The notes: generated from the sequence alone by a model not told the origin. DNA of 64,000 nucleotides from Hydractinia symbiolongicarpus (GCF_029227915.1 NC_079876.1:17670001-17734000), one strand, 5' to 3'; counted from the stretch's first letter, positions 29,791 through 41,432 are shown. Made by a program: numbers and translations.

Positions 29791-29862
29791 GCGTCGGTGG
29801 TGTAAAGGTTGGCATTGTTGCATTCCAAGCAATAGATCCGGGTTCGATTCCCGGCCGACGCA
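29791..29862 (+). tRNA. tRNA-Gly(UCC), A21G/C32A with TTTT stop
   Basis: A21G and C32A; stems all intact. The upstream spacer has lost GCCA (GTTTTTGAAAAT). Confidence 0.65.
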
Positions 29863-29866
29863 TTTT
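29863..29866 (+). terminator. TTTT directly after a tRNA variant
   Basis: T4 abuts the gene end at 29862. Confidence 0.6.
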
Positions 29867-30067
29867 GCTACTAGATTACATGTTCTAGTCTATTAAATTC
29901 AGTACGTGTCGTTTCTACTTTGAAGATGATTAGGAGGGCAACTTGTTTTTGCCAGAAAATATTTTCAAGTTGTGAAGACACAAGGGAAATGCATATAATA
30001 CGAAAGATGTCCTTACTTTGATCGCGAAAGTACCTTTCCTGTAATAACTCTAACAATTCTTCTGTCA

Positions 30068-30139
30068 GCGTCGGTGGTGTAAAGGTTGGCATTGTTGCCT
30101 TCCAAGCAAAAGATCAGGGTTCGATTCCCGGCCGACGCA
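30068..30139 (+). tRNA. tRNA-Gly(UCC), A21G/T43A/C50A
   Basis: A21G, T43A and C50A; one T-stem and one anticodon-stem pair lost. Confidence 0.5.
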
Positions 30140-30344
30140 TTTCGCTACCAGATTACATGTTCTAGTGTATTAAATTCAGTACGTGTCGTTTCTACTTTGA
30201 AGATGATTAGGTGGGCAACTTGTTTTTGCCAGGAAATGTTTTAAAGTTGTGAAGACACAAGGGAAATGCATATAATACGATGGATGAACTTACTTTGATC
30301 GCGAAAGTACCTTACCTGCAATAACTCCAACAATACTTTTGTCA

Positions 30345-30416
30345 GCGTCGGTGGTGTAAAAGTTATTATTTTTATCTTCCAAGCAATAGATCCTGGTTCA
30401 CTTCCCAGTTGACGCA
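30345..30416 (+). pseudogene. tRNA-Gly relic, class P
   Basis: Class P with G30A. Confidence 0.8.
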
Positions 30417-30621
30417 TTCGGCTGCTAGATATGATGTTCTAGTCTATTAAATTCTGTACGTGTGGGTTCTCCTTTGAAAATGATTAGGAGGGCAACTTGT
30501 TTTTGCCAGTTAATGTTTTCAAGTTGTGCAGACACAAGGGAAATGCATATAACACGAAAGATGTCCTTACTTTGATCGCAAAAATACCTTACCTGCAATA
30601 ACTCCAACAATTCTGCTGTCA

Positions 30622-30693
30622 GCGTCGGTGGTGTAAAGGTTAGCATTGTTGCCTTCCAAGCAATAGATCCCGATTCGATTCCCGGCGGACGCA
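30622..30693 (+). pseudogene. tRNA-Gly relic, class D2
   Basis: No change beyond class D2. Confidence 0.7.
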
Positions 30694-30898
30694 TTTGGCC
30701 GCTAGATTACATGTTCTAGTCTATTAAATTCCGTACGTGTGGTTTCTGCTTTGAAGGTGATTAGGAGGGCAAATTTTTTTGGACAGTTAATGTTTTCAAG
30801 TTGTAAAGACACAAAAGAAATGCATGTAATACGAAAGATGCCCTTATTTTGATCGCGAAAGTACCTTACCTGTAATAACTCCAACAATTATCCTGTCA

Positions 30899-30970
30899 GC
30901 GTCGGTGGTGTAAAGGTTAGCATTGTTGCCTTCCAAGCAATAGATCCGGGTTCGATACCCGGCCGACGCA
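30899..30970 (+). tRNA. trnG(ucc): tRNA-Gly(UCC), T60A
   Basis: Only T60A differs. Confidence 0.83.
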
Positions 30971-31176
30971 TTTGGCTGCTAGACTACATGTTACAGTCTA
31001 TTAAATTGAGTACGTGCCGTTTTTACTTTGAAGGTAACTAGGAGGGCAAATTTTGTTTGGACAGTTAATGTTTTCAAGTTGTGAAAACACAAGGGAAGTG
31101 CATATAATACGAAAGATGCCCTTATTTTGTTCGCGAAAGTACCTTACCCGCAATAACTCCAACAATTCTGCTGTCA

Positions 31177-31248
31177 GCGTCGGTGGTGTAAATGTTAGCA
31201 TTGTGGCTTTCCAAGCAATAGATCCGGGTTTGATTCCCGGTCGACGCA
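31177..31248 (+). tRNA. tRNA-Gly(UCC), G18T/T29G variant
   Basis: As 27024 plus C66T. Confidence 0.45.
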
Positions 31249-31453
31249 TTTGGCTGTTAGATTTCATGCTCTAGTCTATTAAATTCAGTTTTTGTGGTTC
31301 CTACTTAAGAGATAATTAGGAGGACAAATTTTTTTTGACACTTATTGTTTTCAAGTTGTGAAGACACAAGGGAAATGCATATAATTCTAAAGATGCCCTT
31401 ATTTTGATCGCCAAAGTACCTTACCTGTAATAACTCCAACAATACTTCTGTCA

Positions 31454-31525
31454 GCGTCGGTGGTGTAAAGGTTAGCATTGTTGCCTTCCAAGCAATAGAT
31501 CCGTGTTCGATTCCCGGCTGACGCA
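31454..31525 (+). tRNA. tRNA-Gly(UCC), G52T/C67T
   Basis: G52T mismatch; C67T makes a wobble with G6. Confidence 0.6.
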
Positions 31526-31730
31526 TTTCGCTACAAAATTACATGTTCTAGTCTATTAAATCCTGTACGTGTGGGTTCTCCTTTGAAGATGATTAAGAGG
31601 GCAACTTATTTTTGCCAGCTAATGTTTTCAAGTTGTGCAGACACAAGGGAAATGTATATAACACGAAAGATGTCCTTACTTTAATCGCGAAAATACCTTA
31701 CCTGCAATAACTCCAACAATTCTGCTGTCA

Positions 31731-31802
31731 GCGTCGGTGGTGTAAAGGTTAGCATTGTTGCCTTCCAAGCAATAGATCCCGATTCGATTCCCGGCCGACG
31801 CA
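31731..31802 (+). pseudogene. tRNA-Gly relic, class D
   Basis: Class D only; D and anticodon arms are consensus. Confidence 0.6.
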
Positions 31803-32007
31803 TTTCGCTACTAGATTACAAGTTCTAGTCTATTAAATTCAGTACGTGTCGTTTCTACTTTGAAGATGATTAGGAGGGCAACTTGTTTTTGCCAGGAAAT
31901 GTTTTCAAGTGGTGAAGACACAAGGGAAATGCATATAATACGAAAGATGTCCTTTATTTGATCGCGAAAGTACCTTACCTGCAATAACTCCACCAGTTCT
32001 TCTGTCA

Positions 32008-32079
32008 GCGTCGGGGGTGTAAAGGTTAGCATTGTTGCCTTCCAAGCAATAGATCCGGGTTCGATTCCCGGCCGACGCA
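32008..32079 (+). tRNA. trnG(ucc): tRNA-Gly(UCC), T8G
   Basis: Only T8G differs; U8 is normally needed for the U8-A14 contact and opens the A box. Confidence 0.75.
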
Positions 32080-32285
32080 TTTCGCTGCTAGATTACATGT
32101 TCTAGTCTATTAAATTCAGTACGTGTCGTTTCTACTTTGAAGGTGATTAGCAGGGCAAATATTGTTTGGACAGTTAATGTTTTCAAGTTGTGAAGACACA
32201 AGGGAAATGCATATAATACGAAGGATGCCCTTATTTTAATCGCGAAAGTGCCTTACCTGCAATATCTCCAACAATTCTGCTGTCA

Positions 32286-32357
32286 GCGTCGGTGGTGTAA
32301 AAGTTTTTCTTTTTGTCTTCCAAGCAATAGATCCTGGTTCGATTCCCGGCGGACGCA
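32286..32357 (+). pseudogene. tRNA-Gly relic, class P2
   Basis: Class P2 with an extra T in place of A in the D arm (AAAAGTTT). Confidence 0.75.
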
Positions 32358-32562
32358 TTTGGCCGCTAGATTACATGTTCTAGTCTATTAAATTCCGTAC
32401 GTGTGGTTTCTGCTTTGAAGGTGATTAGGAGGGCAAATTTTTTTGGACAGTTAAAGTTTTCAAGTTGTGAAGACACAAAAGAAATGCATGTAATACGAAA
32501 GATGCCCTTATTTTGATCGTGAAAGTACCTTACCTGTAATAACTCCAACAATTATCCTGTCA

Positions 32563-32634
32563 GCGTCGGTGGTGTAAAGGTTAGCATTGTTGCCTTCCAA
32601 GCAATAGATTCGGGTTCGATTCCCGGCCGACGCA
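32563..32634 (+). tRNA. trnG(ucc): tRNA-Gly(UCC), C49T form
   Basis: Only C49T differs. Confidence 0.88.
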
Positions 32635-32840
32635 TTTGGCTGCTAGACTACATGTTCTAGTCTATTAAATTCAGTACGTGTCGTTTCTACTTTGAAGGTG
32701 ATTAGGAAGGCAAATTTTGTTTGGACAGTTAATGTTTTCAAGTTGTGAAAACACAAGGGAAGTGCATATAATACGAAAGATGCCCTTATTTTGATCGCGA
32801 AAGTACCTTACCTGCAATAACTCCAACAATTCTGCTGCCA

Positions 32841-32912
32841 CCGGCGGTGGTGTGAAGGTTAGTATTGTTGCCTTCCAAGCAATAGATCCGGGTTTGATTC
32901 CCGGCCGACGCA
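32841..32912 (+). pseudogene. tRNA-Gly relic, class C
   Basis: Class C with A14G and C56T. Confidence 0.65.
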
Positions 32913-33118
32913 TTTCGCTGCTAGATTACATGTTCTAGACTATTAATTTCAGTACGTGTCGTTTCTACTTTGAAGGTGATTAGCAGGGCAAATATTGTTT
33001 GGACAGTTAATGTTTTCAAGTTGTGAAGACACAAGGGAAATGCATATAATGCGAAGGATGCCCTTATTTTGATCGCGAAAGTGCCATACCTGCAATACCT
33101 CCAACAATTCTGCTGTCA

Positions 33119-33190
33119 GCGTCGGTGGTGTAAAAGTTATTATTTTTGTCTTCCAAGCAATAGATCCTGGTTCACCTCCCAGGTGACGCA
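33119..33190 (+). pseudogene. tRNA-Gly relic, class P
   Basis: Same T arm as 6521. Confidence 0.8.
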
Positions 33191-33395
33191 TATGGCTGCT
33201 AGATATGATGTTCTAGTCTATTAAATCCTGTACGTGTGGGTTCTCCTTTGAAGATGATTAGAAGGGCAACTTATTTTTGCCAGCTAATGTTTTCAAGTTG
33301 TGCAGACACAAGGGAAATGTATATAATACGAAAGATGTCCTTACTTTGATCGCGAAAGTACCTTACCTGAAATAACTCCACCAGTTCTTCTGTCA

Positions 33396-33467
33396 GCGTC
33401 GGTGGTGTAAAGGTTAGCATTGTTGCCTTCCAAGCAATAGATCCGGGTTCGATTCCCGGCCGACGCA
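33396..33467 (+). tRNA. trnG(ucc): tRNA-Gly(UCC), consensus, in a fused unit
   Basis: All 72 bases consensus. Its leader starts as the class D spacer (GTATATAATACG) and switches to the consensus leader near GCGAAAGTACC, so one whole unit was lost here. Confidence 0.92.
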
Positions 33468-33673
33468 TTTCGCTGCTAGATTACATGTTCTAGTCTATTA
33501 AATTCAGTACGTGTCGTTTCTACTTTGAAGGTGATTAGCAGGGCAAATATTGTTTGGACAGTTAATGTTTTCAAGTTGTGAAGACACAAGGGAAATGCAT
33601 ATAATACGAAGGATGCCCTTATTTTAATCGCGAAAGTGCCTTACCTGCAATATCTCCAACAGTTCTGCTGTCA

Positions 33674-33745
33674 GCGTCGGTGGTGTAAAAGTTATTATTT
33701 TTGTCTTCCAAGCAATAGATCCTGGTTCACTTCCCAGTTGACGCA
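33674..33745 (+). pseudogene. tRNA-Gly relic, class P
   Basis: Same as the class P reference. Confidence 0.8.
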
Positions 33746-33950
33746 TTTGGCTGCTAGATATGATGTTCTAGTCTATTAAATTATGTATGTGTGGGTTCTC
33801 CTTTGAAGATGATTAGGAGGGCAACTAGTTTTTGCCGGCTAATGTTTTCAAGTTGTGCAGACACAAGGGAAATGCATATAATACGAAAGATGTCCTTACT
33901 TTGATCGCGAAAATACCTTACCTGCAATAACTCCAACAATTCTGCTGTCA

Positions 33951-34022
33951 GCGTCGGTGGTGTAAAGGTTAGCATTGTTGCCTTCCAAGCAATAGATCCC
34001 GATTCGATTCCCGGCGGAAGCA
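33951..34022 (+). pseudogene. tRNA-Gly relic, class D2
   Basis: Class D2 with C70A. Confidence 0.75.
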
Positions 34023-34227
34023 TTTGGCCGCTAGATTACATGTTCTAGTCTATTAAATTCCGTACGTGTGGTTTCTGCTTTGAAAGTGATTAGGAGGGCA
34101 AATTTTTTTGGACAGTTAATGTTTTCAAGTTGTGAAGACACAAAAGAAATGCATGTAATACGAAAGATGCCCTTATTTTGATCGCGAAAGTACCTTACCT
34201 GTAATAACTTCAACAATTATCCTGTCA

Positions 34228-34299
34228 GCGTCGGTGGTGTAAAGGTTAGCATTGTTGCCTTCCAAGCAATAGATTCGGGTTCGATTCCCGGCCGACGCA
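34228..34299 (+). tRNA. trnG(ucc): tRNA-Gly(UCC), C49T form
   Basis: Only C49T differs. Confidence 0.88.
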
Positions 34300-34504
34300 T
34301 TTGGCTGCTAGACTACATGTTCTAGTCTAATAAATTCAGTACGTGTCGTTTCTACTTTGAAGGTGATTAGGAAGGCAAATTTTGTTGGACAGTTAATGTT
34401 TTCAAGTTGTGAAAACACAAGGGAAGTGCATATAATACGAAAGATGCCCTTATTTTAATCGCGAAAGTACCTTACCTGCAATAACTCCAACAATTCTGCT
34501 GCCA

Positions 34505-34576
34505 CCGGCGGTGGTGTAAAGGTTAGTATTGTTGCCTTCCAAGCAATAGATCCGGGTTCGATTCCCGGTCGACGCA
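34505..34576 (+). pseudogene. tRNA-Gly relic, class C
   Basis: Class C with C66T. Confidence 0.6.
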
Positions 34577-34781
34577 TTTGGCTGCTAGACTACATGTTCT
34601 AGTCTATTAAATTCAGTACGTGTCGTTTCTACTTTGAAGGTGATTAGGAGGACAATTTTTTTTTGACACTTATTGTTTTCAAGTTGTGAAGACACAAGGG
34701 AAATGCATATAATTCTAAAGATGCCCTTATTTTGATCGCGAAAGTACCTTACCTGTAATAACTCCAACAATACTTCTGTCA

Positions 34782-34853
34782 GCGTCGGTGGTGTAAAAGT
34801 TATTATTTTTGTCTTCCAAGCAATAGATCCTGGCTCACCTCCCAGGTGACGCA
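34782..34853 (+). pseudogene. tRNA-Gly relic, class P
   Basis: CCAGG T arm as at 1809. Confidence 0.8.
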
Positions 34854-35058
34854 TATGGCTGCTAGATATGATGTTCTAGTCTATTAAATCCTGTACGTGT
34901 GGGTTCTCCTTTGAAGATGATTAGGATGGCAACTTATTTTTGCCAGCTAATGTTTTCAAGTTGTGCAGACACAAGGGAAATGTATATAAAACGAAAGATG
35001 TCCTTACTTTAATCGCGAAAATACCTTACCTGCAATAACTACAACAATTCTGCTGTCA

Positions 35059-35130
35059 GCGTCGGTGGTGCAAAGGTTAGCATTGTTGCCTTCCAAGCAA
35101 TAGATCCCGATTCGATTCCCGGCCGACGCA
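35059..35130 (+). pseudogene. tRNA-Gly relic, class D
   Basis: Class D with T13C. Confidence 0.65.
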
Positions 35131-35335
35131 TTTCGCTACTAGATTACATGTTCTAGTCTATTAAATTCAGTACGTGTCGTTTCTACTTTGAAGATGATTG
35201 GGAGGGCAACTTGTTTTTGCCAGAAAATGTTTTCAAGTGGTGAAGACACAAGGGAAATGCATATAATACGAAAGATGTCCTTACTTTGATCGCGAAAGTA
35301 CCTTACCTGCAATAACTCCACCAATTCTTCTGTCA

Positions 35336-35407
35336 GCGTCGGTGGTGTAAAGGTTAGCATTGTTGGATTCCAAGCAATAGATCCGGGTTCGATTCCCGGC
35401 CGACGCA
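35336..35407 (+). tRNA. tRNA-Gly(UCC), GGATTCC variant
   Basis: C31G, C32A. Confidence 0.6.
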
Positions 35408-35612
35408 TTTCGCTGCTAGATTACATGTTCTAGTCTATTAAATTCAGTACGTGTGGGTTCTCCTTTGAAGATGATTAGGAGGGCAACTTGTTTTTGCCGG
35501 CTAATGTTTTCAAGTTGTGCAGACACAAGGGAAATGCATATAATACGAAAGATGTCCTTACTTTGATCGCGAAAATACCTTACCTGCAATAACTCCAACA
35601 ATTCTGCTGTCA

Positions 35613-35684
35613 GCGTCGGTGGTGTAAAGTTTAGCATTGTAGCCTTCTAAGCAATAGATCCCGATTCGATTCCCGGCGGACGCA
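35613..35684 (+). pseudogene. tRNA relic, class D2, anticodon UCU
   Basis: G19T, T29A, C36T; U33 kept. Confidence 0.65.
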
Positions 35685-35889
35685 TTTGGCCGCTAGATTA
35701 CATGTTCTAGTCTATTAAATTCCGTACGTGTGGTTTCTGCTTTGAAGGTGATTAGGAGGGCAAATTTTTTTGGACAGTTAATGTTTTCAAGTTGTGAAGA
35801 CACAAAAGAAATGCATGTAATACGAAAGATGCCCTTATTTTGATCGCGAAAGTATCTTACCTGTAATAACTCCAACAATTATCCTGTCA

Positions 35890-35961
35890 GCGTCGGTGGT
35901 GTAAAGGTTAGCATTGTTGCCATGCAAGCAATAGATCCGGGTTCGATTCCCGGCCGACGCA
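35890..35961 (+). tRNA. tRNA-Gly body with anticodon UGC (Ala)
   Basis: Loop CATGCAA; otherwise consensus. Confidence 0.65.
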
Positions 35962-36168
35962 TTTGGCTGCTAGACTACATGTTCTAGTCTATTAAATTCA
36001 GTACGAGTTGTTTCTACTTTGAAGGTGATTAGGAAGGCAAATTTTTGTTTGGACAGTTAATGTTTTCAAGTTGTGAAAACACAAGGGAAGTGCATATAAT
36101 ACGAAAGATGCCCTTATTTTGATCGCGAAAGTACCTTACCTGCAATAACTCCAACAATTCTGCTGCCA

Positions 36169-36237
36169 CCGGCGGTGGTGTAAAGTTAGTATTGTTGCCT
36201 TCCAAGCAATAGATCCGGTTTCGATTCCGGTTAACCA
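36169..36237 (+). pseudogene. tRNA-Gly relic, class C with deletions
   Basis: 69 nt; tail shortened to TTAACCA. Confidence 0.8.
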
Positions 36238-36442
36238 TTTGACTGCTTGTTTTGATGCTCTAGTCTATTAAATTGTGTACGTGTGGGTTCTCCTTTGAAG
36301 ATGATTAGAAGGGCAACTTGTTTTTGCCAGAAAATATTTTCAAGTTGTGAAGACACAAGGGAAATGCATATAATACGAAAGATGTCCTTACTTTGATCGC
36401 GAAAGTACCTTACCTGCAATAACTCCAACAATTCTGCTGTCA

Positions 36443-36514
36443 GCGTCGGTGGTGTAAAGATTAGCATTGTGGCCTTCCAAGCAATAGATCCGGGTTCGAT
36501 TCCCGGCCGACGCA
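36443..36514 (+). tRNA. tRNA-Gly(UCC), class A variant
   Basis: G19A, T29G only. Confidence 0.55.
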
Positions 36515-36719
36515 TTTGGCTGTTAGAATTCATGTTCTAGTCTATTAAATTCAGTTTTTGTGGTTCCTACTTAAAAGATGATTAGGAGGACAATTTTTTT
36601 TTGACACTTATTGTTTTCAAGTTGTGAAGACAGAAGGGAAATGCATATAATTCTAAAGATGCCCTTATTTTGATCGCGAAAGTACCTTACCTGTAATAAC
36701 TCCAACAATACTTCTGTCA

Positions 36720-36791
36720 GCGTCGGTGGTGTAAAGGTTAGCATTGTTGCCTTCCAAGCAATAGATCCGGGTTCGATTCCCGGCCGACGCA
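36720..36791 (+). tRNA. trnG(ucc): tRNA-Gly(UCC), consensus
   Basis: All 72 bases consensus. Confidence 0.93.
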
Positions 36792-36997
36792 TTTCGCTGC
36801 TAGATTACATGTTCTAGTCTATTAAATTCAGTACGTGTCGTTTCTACTTTGAAGGTGATTAGCAGGGCAAATATTGTTTGGACAGTTAATGTTTTCAAGT
36901 TGTGAAGACACAAGGGAAATGCATATAATACGAAGGATGCCCTTATTTTAATCGCGAAAGTGCCTTACCTGCAATATCTCCAACAATTCTGCTGTCA

Positions 36998-37069
36998 GCG
37001 TCGGTGGTGTAAAAGTTATTCTTTTTGTCTTCCAAGCAATAGATCCTGGTTCGATTCCCGGCGGACGCA
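36998..37069 (+). pseudogene. tRNA-Gly relic, class P2
   Basis: No change beyond class P2. Confidence 0.75.
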
Positions 37070-37274
37070 TTTGGCCGCTAGATTACATGTTCTAGTCTAT
37101 TAAATTCCGTACGTGTGGTTTCTGCTTTGAAGGTGATTAGGAGGGCAAATTTTTTTGGACAGTTAATGTTTTCAAGTTGTGAAGACACAAAAGAAATGCA
37201 TGTAATACGAAAGATGCCCTTATTTTGATCGTGAAAGTACCTTACCTGTAATAACTCCAACAATTATCCTGTCA

Positions 37275-37346
37275 GCGTCGGTGGTGTAAAGGTTAGCATT
37301 GTTGCCTTCCAAGCAATAGATTCAGGTTCGATTCCCGGCCGACGCA
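37275..37346 (+). tRNA. tRNA-Gly(UCC), C49T/G51A
   Basis: G51A opens one T-stem pair. Confidence 0.65.
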
Positions 37347-37552
37347 TTTGGCTGCTAGACTACATGTTCTAGTCTATTAAATTCAGTACGTGTCGTTTCT
37401 ACTTTGAAGGTGATTAGGAAGGCAAATTTTGTTTGGACAGTTAATGTTTTCAAGTTGTGAAAACACAAGGGAAGTGCATATAATACGAAAGATGCCCTTA
37501 TTTTGATCGCGAAAGTACCTTACCTGCAATAACTCCAACAATTCTGCTGCCA

Positions 37553-37624
37553 CCGGCGGTGGTGTGAAGGTTGGTATTGTTTCCTTCCAAGCAATAGATC
37601 CGGGTTTGATTCCCGGCCGACGCA
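37553..37624 (+). pseudogene. tRNA-Gly relic, class C
   Basis: Class C with A14G, A21G, G30T and C56T. Confidence 0.7.
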
Positions 37625-37830
37625 TTTCGCTGCTAGATTTCATGTTCTAGACTATTAATTTCAGTACGTGTCGTTTCTACTTTGAAGGTGATTAGCAGGG
37701 CAAATATTGTTTGGACAGTTAATGTTTTCAAGTTGTGAAGACACAAGGGAAATGCATATAATGCGAAGGATGCCCTTATTTTGATCGCGAAAGTGCCATA
37801 CCTGCAATACCTCCAACAATTCTGCTGTCA

Positions 37831-37902
37831 GCGTCGGTGGTGTAAAAGTTATTATTTTTGTCTTCCAAGCAATAGATCCTGGTTCACCTCCCAGGTGACG
37901 CA
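37831..37902 (+). pseudogene. tRNA-Gly relic, class P
   Basis: Same T arm as 6521. Confidence 0.8.
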
Positions 37903-38107
37903 TATGGCTGCTAGATATGATGTTCTAGTCTATTAAATCCTGTACGTGTGGGTTCTCCTTTGAAGATGATTAGGAGGGCAACTTATTTTTGCCAGCTAAT
38001 GTTTTCAAGTTGTGCAGACACAAGGGAAATGTATATAATACGAAAGATGTCCTTACTTTGATCGCGAAAATACCTTACCTGCAATAACTCCAACAATTCT
38101 GCTGTCA

Positions 38108-38179
38108 GCGTCGGTGGTGTAAAGGTTAGCATTTTTGCCTTCCAAGCAATAGATCCCGATTCGTTTCCCGGCCGACGCA
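38108..38179 (+). pseudogene. tRNA-Gly relic, class D
   Basis: Class D with G27T and A58T. Confidence 0.7.
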
Positions 38180-38384
38180 TTTCGCTACTAGATTACAAGT
38201 TCTAGTCTATTAAATTCAGTACGTGTCGTTTCTACTTTGAAGATGATTAGGAGGGCAACTTGTTTTTGCCAGGAAATGTTTTCAAGTGGTAAAGACACAA
38301 GGGAAATGCATATAATACGAAAGATGCCCTTACTTTGATCGCGAAAGTACCTTACCTGCAATAACTCCACCAGTTATTCTGTCA

Positions 38385-38456
38385 GCGTCGGTGGTGTAAA
38401 GGTTAGCATTGTTGCCTTCCAAGCAATAGATCCGGGTTCGATTCCCGGCCGACGCA
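38385..38456 (+). tRNA. trnG(ucc): tRNA-Gly(UCC), consensus
   Basis: All 72 bases consensus; absent from the matching place near 7.0 kb. Confidence 0.93.
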
Positions 38457-38662
38457 TTTCGCTGCTAGATTACATGTTCTAGTCTATTAAATTCAGTACG
38501 TGTCGTTTCTACTTTGAAGGTGATTAGCAGGGCAAATATTGTTTGGACAGTTAATGTTTTCAAGTTGTGAAGACACAAGGGAAATGCATATAATACGAAG
38601 GATGCCCTTATTTTAATCGCGAAAGTGCCTTACCTGCAATATCTCCAACAGTTCTGCTGTCA

Positions 38663-38734
38663 GCGTCGGTGGTGTAAAAGTTATTATTTTTGTCTTCCAA
38701 GCAATAGATCCTGGTTCACTTCCCAGTTGACGCA
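38663..38734 (+). pseudogene. tRNA-Gly relic, class P
   Basis: Same as the class P reference. Confidence 0.8.
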
Positions 38735-38939
38735 TTTGGCTGCTAGATATGATGTTCTAGTCTATTAAATTATGTATGTGTGGGTTCTCCTTTGAAGATG
38801 ATTAGGAGGGCAACTTGTTTTTGCCGGCTAATGTTTTCAAGTTGTGCAGACACAAGGGAAATGCATATAATACGAAAGATGTCCTTACTTTGATCGCAAA
38901 AATACCTTACCTGCAATAACTCCAACAATTCTGCTGTCA

Positions 38940-39011
38940 GCGTCGGTGGTGTAAAGGTTAGCATTGTTGCCTTCCAAGCAATAGATCCCGATTCGATTCC
39001 CGGCGGACGCA
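38940..39011 (+). pseudogene. tRNA-Gly relic, class D2
   Basis: No change beyond class D2. Confidence 0.7.
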
Positions 39012-39216
39012 TTTGGCCGCTAGATTACATGTTCTAGTCTATTAAATTCCGTACGTGTGGTTTCTGCTTTGAAGGTGATTAGGAGGGCAATTTTTTTTGG
39101 ACAGTTAATGTTTTCAAGTTGTGAAGACACAAAAGAAATGCATGTAATACGAAAGATGCCCTTATTTTGATCGCGAAAGTACCTTACCTGTAATAACTTC
39201 AACAATTATCCTGTCA

Positions 39217-39288
39217 GCGTCGGTGGTGTAAAGGTTAGCATTGTTGCCTTCCAAGCAATAGATTCGGGTTCGATTCCCGGCCGACGCA
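39217..39288 (+). tRNA. trnG(ucc): tRNA-Gly(UCC), C49T form
   Basis: Only C49T differs. Confidence 0.88.
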
Positions 39289-39493
39289 TTTGGCTGCTAG
39301 ACTACATGTTCTAGTCTAATAAATTCAGTACGTGTCGTTTCTACTTTGAAGGTGATTAGGAAGGCAAATTTTGTTGGACAGTTAATGTTTTCAAGTTGTG
39401 AAAACACAAGGGAAGTGCATATAATACAAAAGATGCCCTTATTTTGATCGCGAAAGTACCTTACCTGCAATAACTCCAACAATTCTGCTGCCA

Positions 39494-39565
39494 CCGGCGG
39501 TGGTGTAAAGGTTAGTATTGTTGCCTTCCAAGCAATAGATCCGGGTTCGATTCCCGGTCGACGCA
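39494..39565 (+). pseudogene. tRNA-Gly relic, class C
   Basis: Class C with C66T. Confidence 0.6.
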
Positions 39566-39770
39566 TTTGGCTGCTAGACTACATGTTCTAGTCTATTAAA
39601 TTCAGTACGTGTCGTTTCTACTTTGAAGGTGATTAGGAGGACAATTTTTTTTTGACACTTATTGTTTTCAAGTTGTGAAGACACAAGGGAAATGCATATA
39701 ATTCTAAAGATGCCCTTATTTTGATCGCGAAAGTACCTTACCTGTAATAACTCCAACAATACTTCTGTCA

Positions 39771-39842
39771 GCGTCGGTGGTGTAAAAGTTATTATTTTTG
39801 TCTTCCAAGCAATAGATCCTGGCTCACCTCCCAGGTGACGCA
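39771..39842 (+). pseudogene. tRNA-Gly relic, class P
   Basis: CCAGG T arm as at 1809. Confidence 0.8.
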
Positions 39843-40047
39843 TATGGCTGCTAGATATGATGTTCTAGTCTATTAAATCCTGTACGTGTTGGTTCTCCTT
39901 TGAAGATGATTAGGATGGCAACTTATTTTTGCCAGCTAATGTTTTCAAGTTGTGCAGACACAAGGGAAATGTATATAAAACGAAAGATGTCCTTACTTTA
40001 ATCGCGAAAATACCTTACCTGCAATAACTCCAACAATTCTGTTGTCA

Positions 40048-40119
40048 GCGTCGGTGGTGAAAAGGTTAGCATTGTTGCCTTCCAAGCAATAGATCCCGAT
40101 TCGATTCCCGGCCGACGCA
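40048..40119 (+). pseudogene. tRNA-Gly relic, class D
   Basis: Class D with T13A. Confidence 0.65.
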
Positions 40120-40324
40120 TTTCGCTACTAGATTACATGTTCTAGTCTATTAAATTCAGTACGTGTCGTTTCTACTTTGAAGATGATTAGGAGGGCAACT
40201 TGTTTTTGCCAGAAAATGTTTTCAAGTGGTGAAGACACAAGGGAAATGCATATATTACGAAAGATGTCCTTACTTTGATCGCGAAAGTACCTTACCTGCA
40301 ATAACTCCACCAATTCTTCTGTCA

Positions 40325-40396
40325 GCGTCGGTGGTGTAAAAGTTAGCATTGTTGGATTCCAAGCAATAGATCCGGGTTCGATTCCCGGCCGACGCA
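40325..40396 (+). tRNA. tRNA-Gly(UCC), GGATTCC variant
   Basis: C31G, C32A and a G18A change (AAAAGTTA). Confidence 0.5.
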
Positions 40397-40601
40397 TTTC
40401 GCTGCTAGATTACATGTTCTAGTCTATTAAATTCAGTACGTGTGGGTTCTCCTTTGAAGATGATTAGGAGGGCAACTTGTTTTTGCCGGCTAATGTTTTC
40501 AAGTTGTGCAGACACAAGGGAAATGCATATAATACGAAAGATGTCCCTACTTTGATCGCGAAAATACCTTACCTGCAATAACTCCAACAATTCTGCTGTC
40601 A

Positions 40602-40673
40602 GCGTCGGTGGTGTAAAGTTTAGCATTGTTGCCTTCTAAGCAATAGATCCCGATTCGATTCCCGGCGGACGCA
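40602..40673 (+). pseudogene. tRNA relic, class D2, anticodon UCU
   Basis: G19T, C36T; U33 kept. Confidence 0.65.
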
Positions 40674-40878
40674 TTTGGCCGCTAGATTACATGTTCTAGT
40701 CTATTAAATTCCGTACGTGTGGTTTCTGCTTTGAAGGTGATTAGGAGGGCAAATTTTTTTGGACAGTTAATGTTTTCAAGTTGTGAAGACACAAAGGAAA
40801 TGCATGTAATACGAAAGATGCCCTTATTTTGATCGCGAAAGTATCTTACCTGTAATAACTCCAACAATTATCCTGTCA

Positions 40879-40950
40879 GCGTCGGTGGTGTAAAGGTTAG
40901 CATTGTTGCCATGCAAGCAATAGATCCGGGTTCGATTCCCGGCCGACGCA
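40879..40950 (+). tRNA. tRNA-Gly body with anticodon UGC (Ala)
   Basis: Loop CATGCAA; otherwise consensus. Confidence 0.65.
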
Positions 40951-41157
40951 TTTGGCTGCTAGACTACATGTTCTAGTCTATTAAATTCAGTACGAATTGT
41001 TTCTACTTTGAAGGTGATTAGGAAGGCAAATTTTTGTTTGGACAGTTAATGTTTTCAAGTTGTGAAAACACAAGGGAAGTGCATATAATACGAAAGATGC
41101 CCTTATTTTGATCGCGAAAGTACCTTACCTGCAATAACTCCAACAATTCTGCTGCCA

Positions 41158-41227
41158 CCGGCGGTGGTGTAAAGTTAGTATTGTTGCCTTCCAAGCAATA
41201 GATCCGGTTTCGATTCCGGTTGACCCA
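41158..41227 (+). pseudogene. tRNA-Gly relic, class C with deletions
   Basis: 70 nt, as 3196. Confidence 0.8.
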
Positions 41228-41432
41228 TTTGACTGCTTGTTTTGATGCTCTAGTCTATTAAATTGTGTACGTGTGGGTTCTCCTTTGAAGATGATTAGAA
41301 GGGCAACTTGTTTTTGCCAGAAAATATTTTCAAGTTGTGAAGACACAAGGGAAATGCATATAATACGAAAGATGTCCTTACTTTGATCGCGAAAGTACCT
41401 TACCTGCAATAACTCCAACAATTCTGCTGTCA

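Larger units (their letters stand above)
32286..36791 (+). repeat. 5-kb higher-order repeat, 17-unit version
   Basis: Class order P2, C49T, C, P, intact, P, D2, C49T, C, P, D, GGATTCC, D2, UGC, C-deletion, A, intact. The next block (36998-41781) has the same order with one extra D unit, so it has 18 units. The tRNA at 33396 lies in a fused D/intact unit, which explains the missing one. Confidence 0.8.
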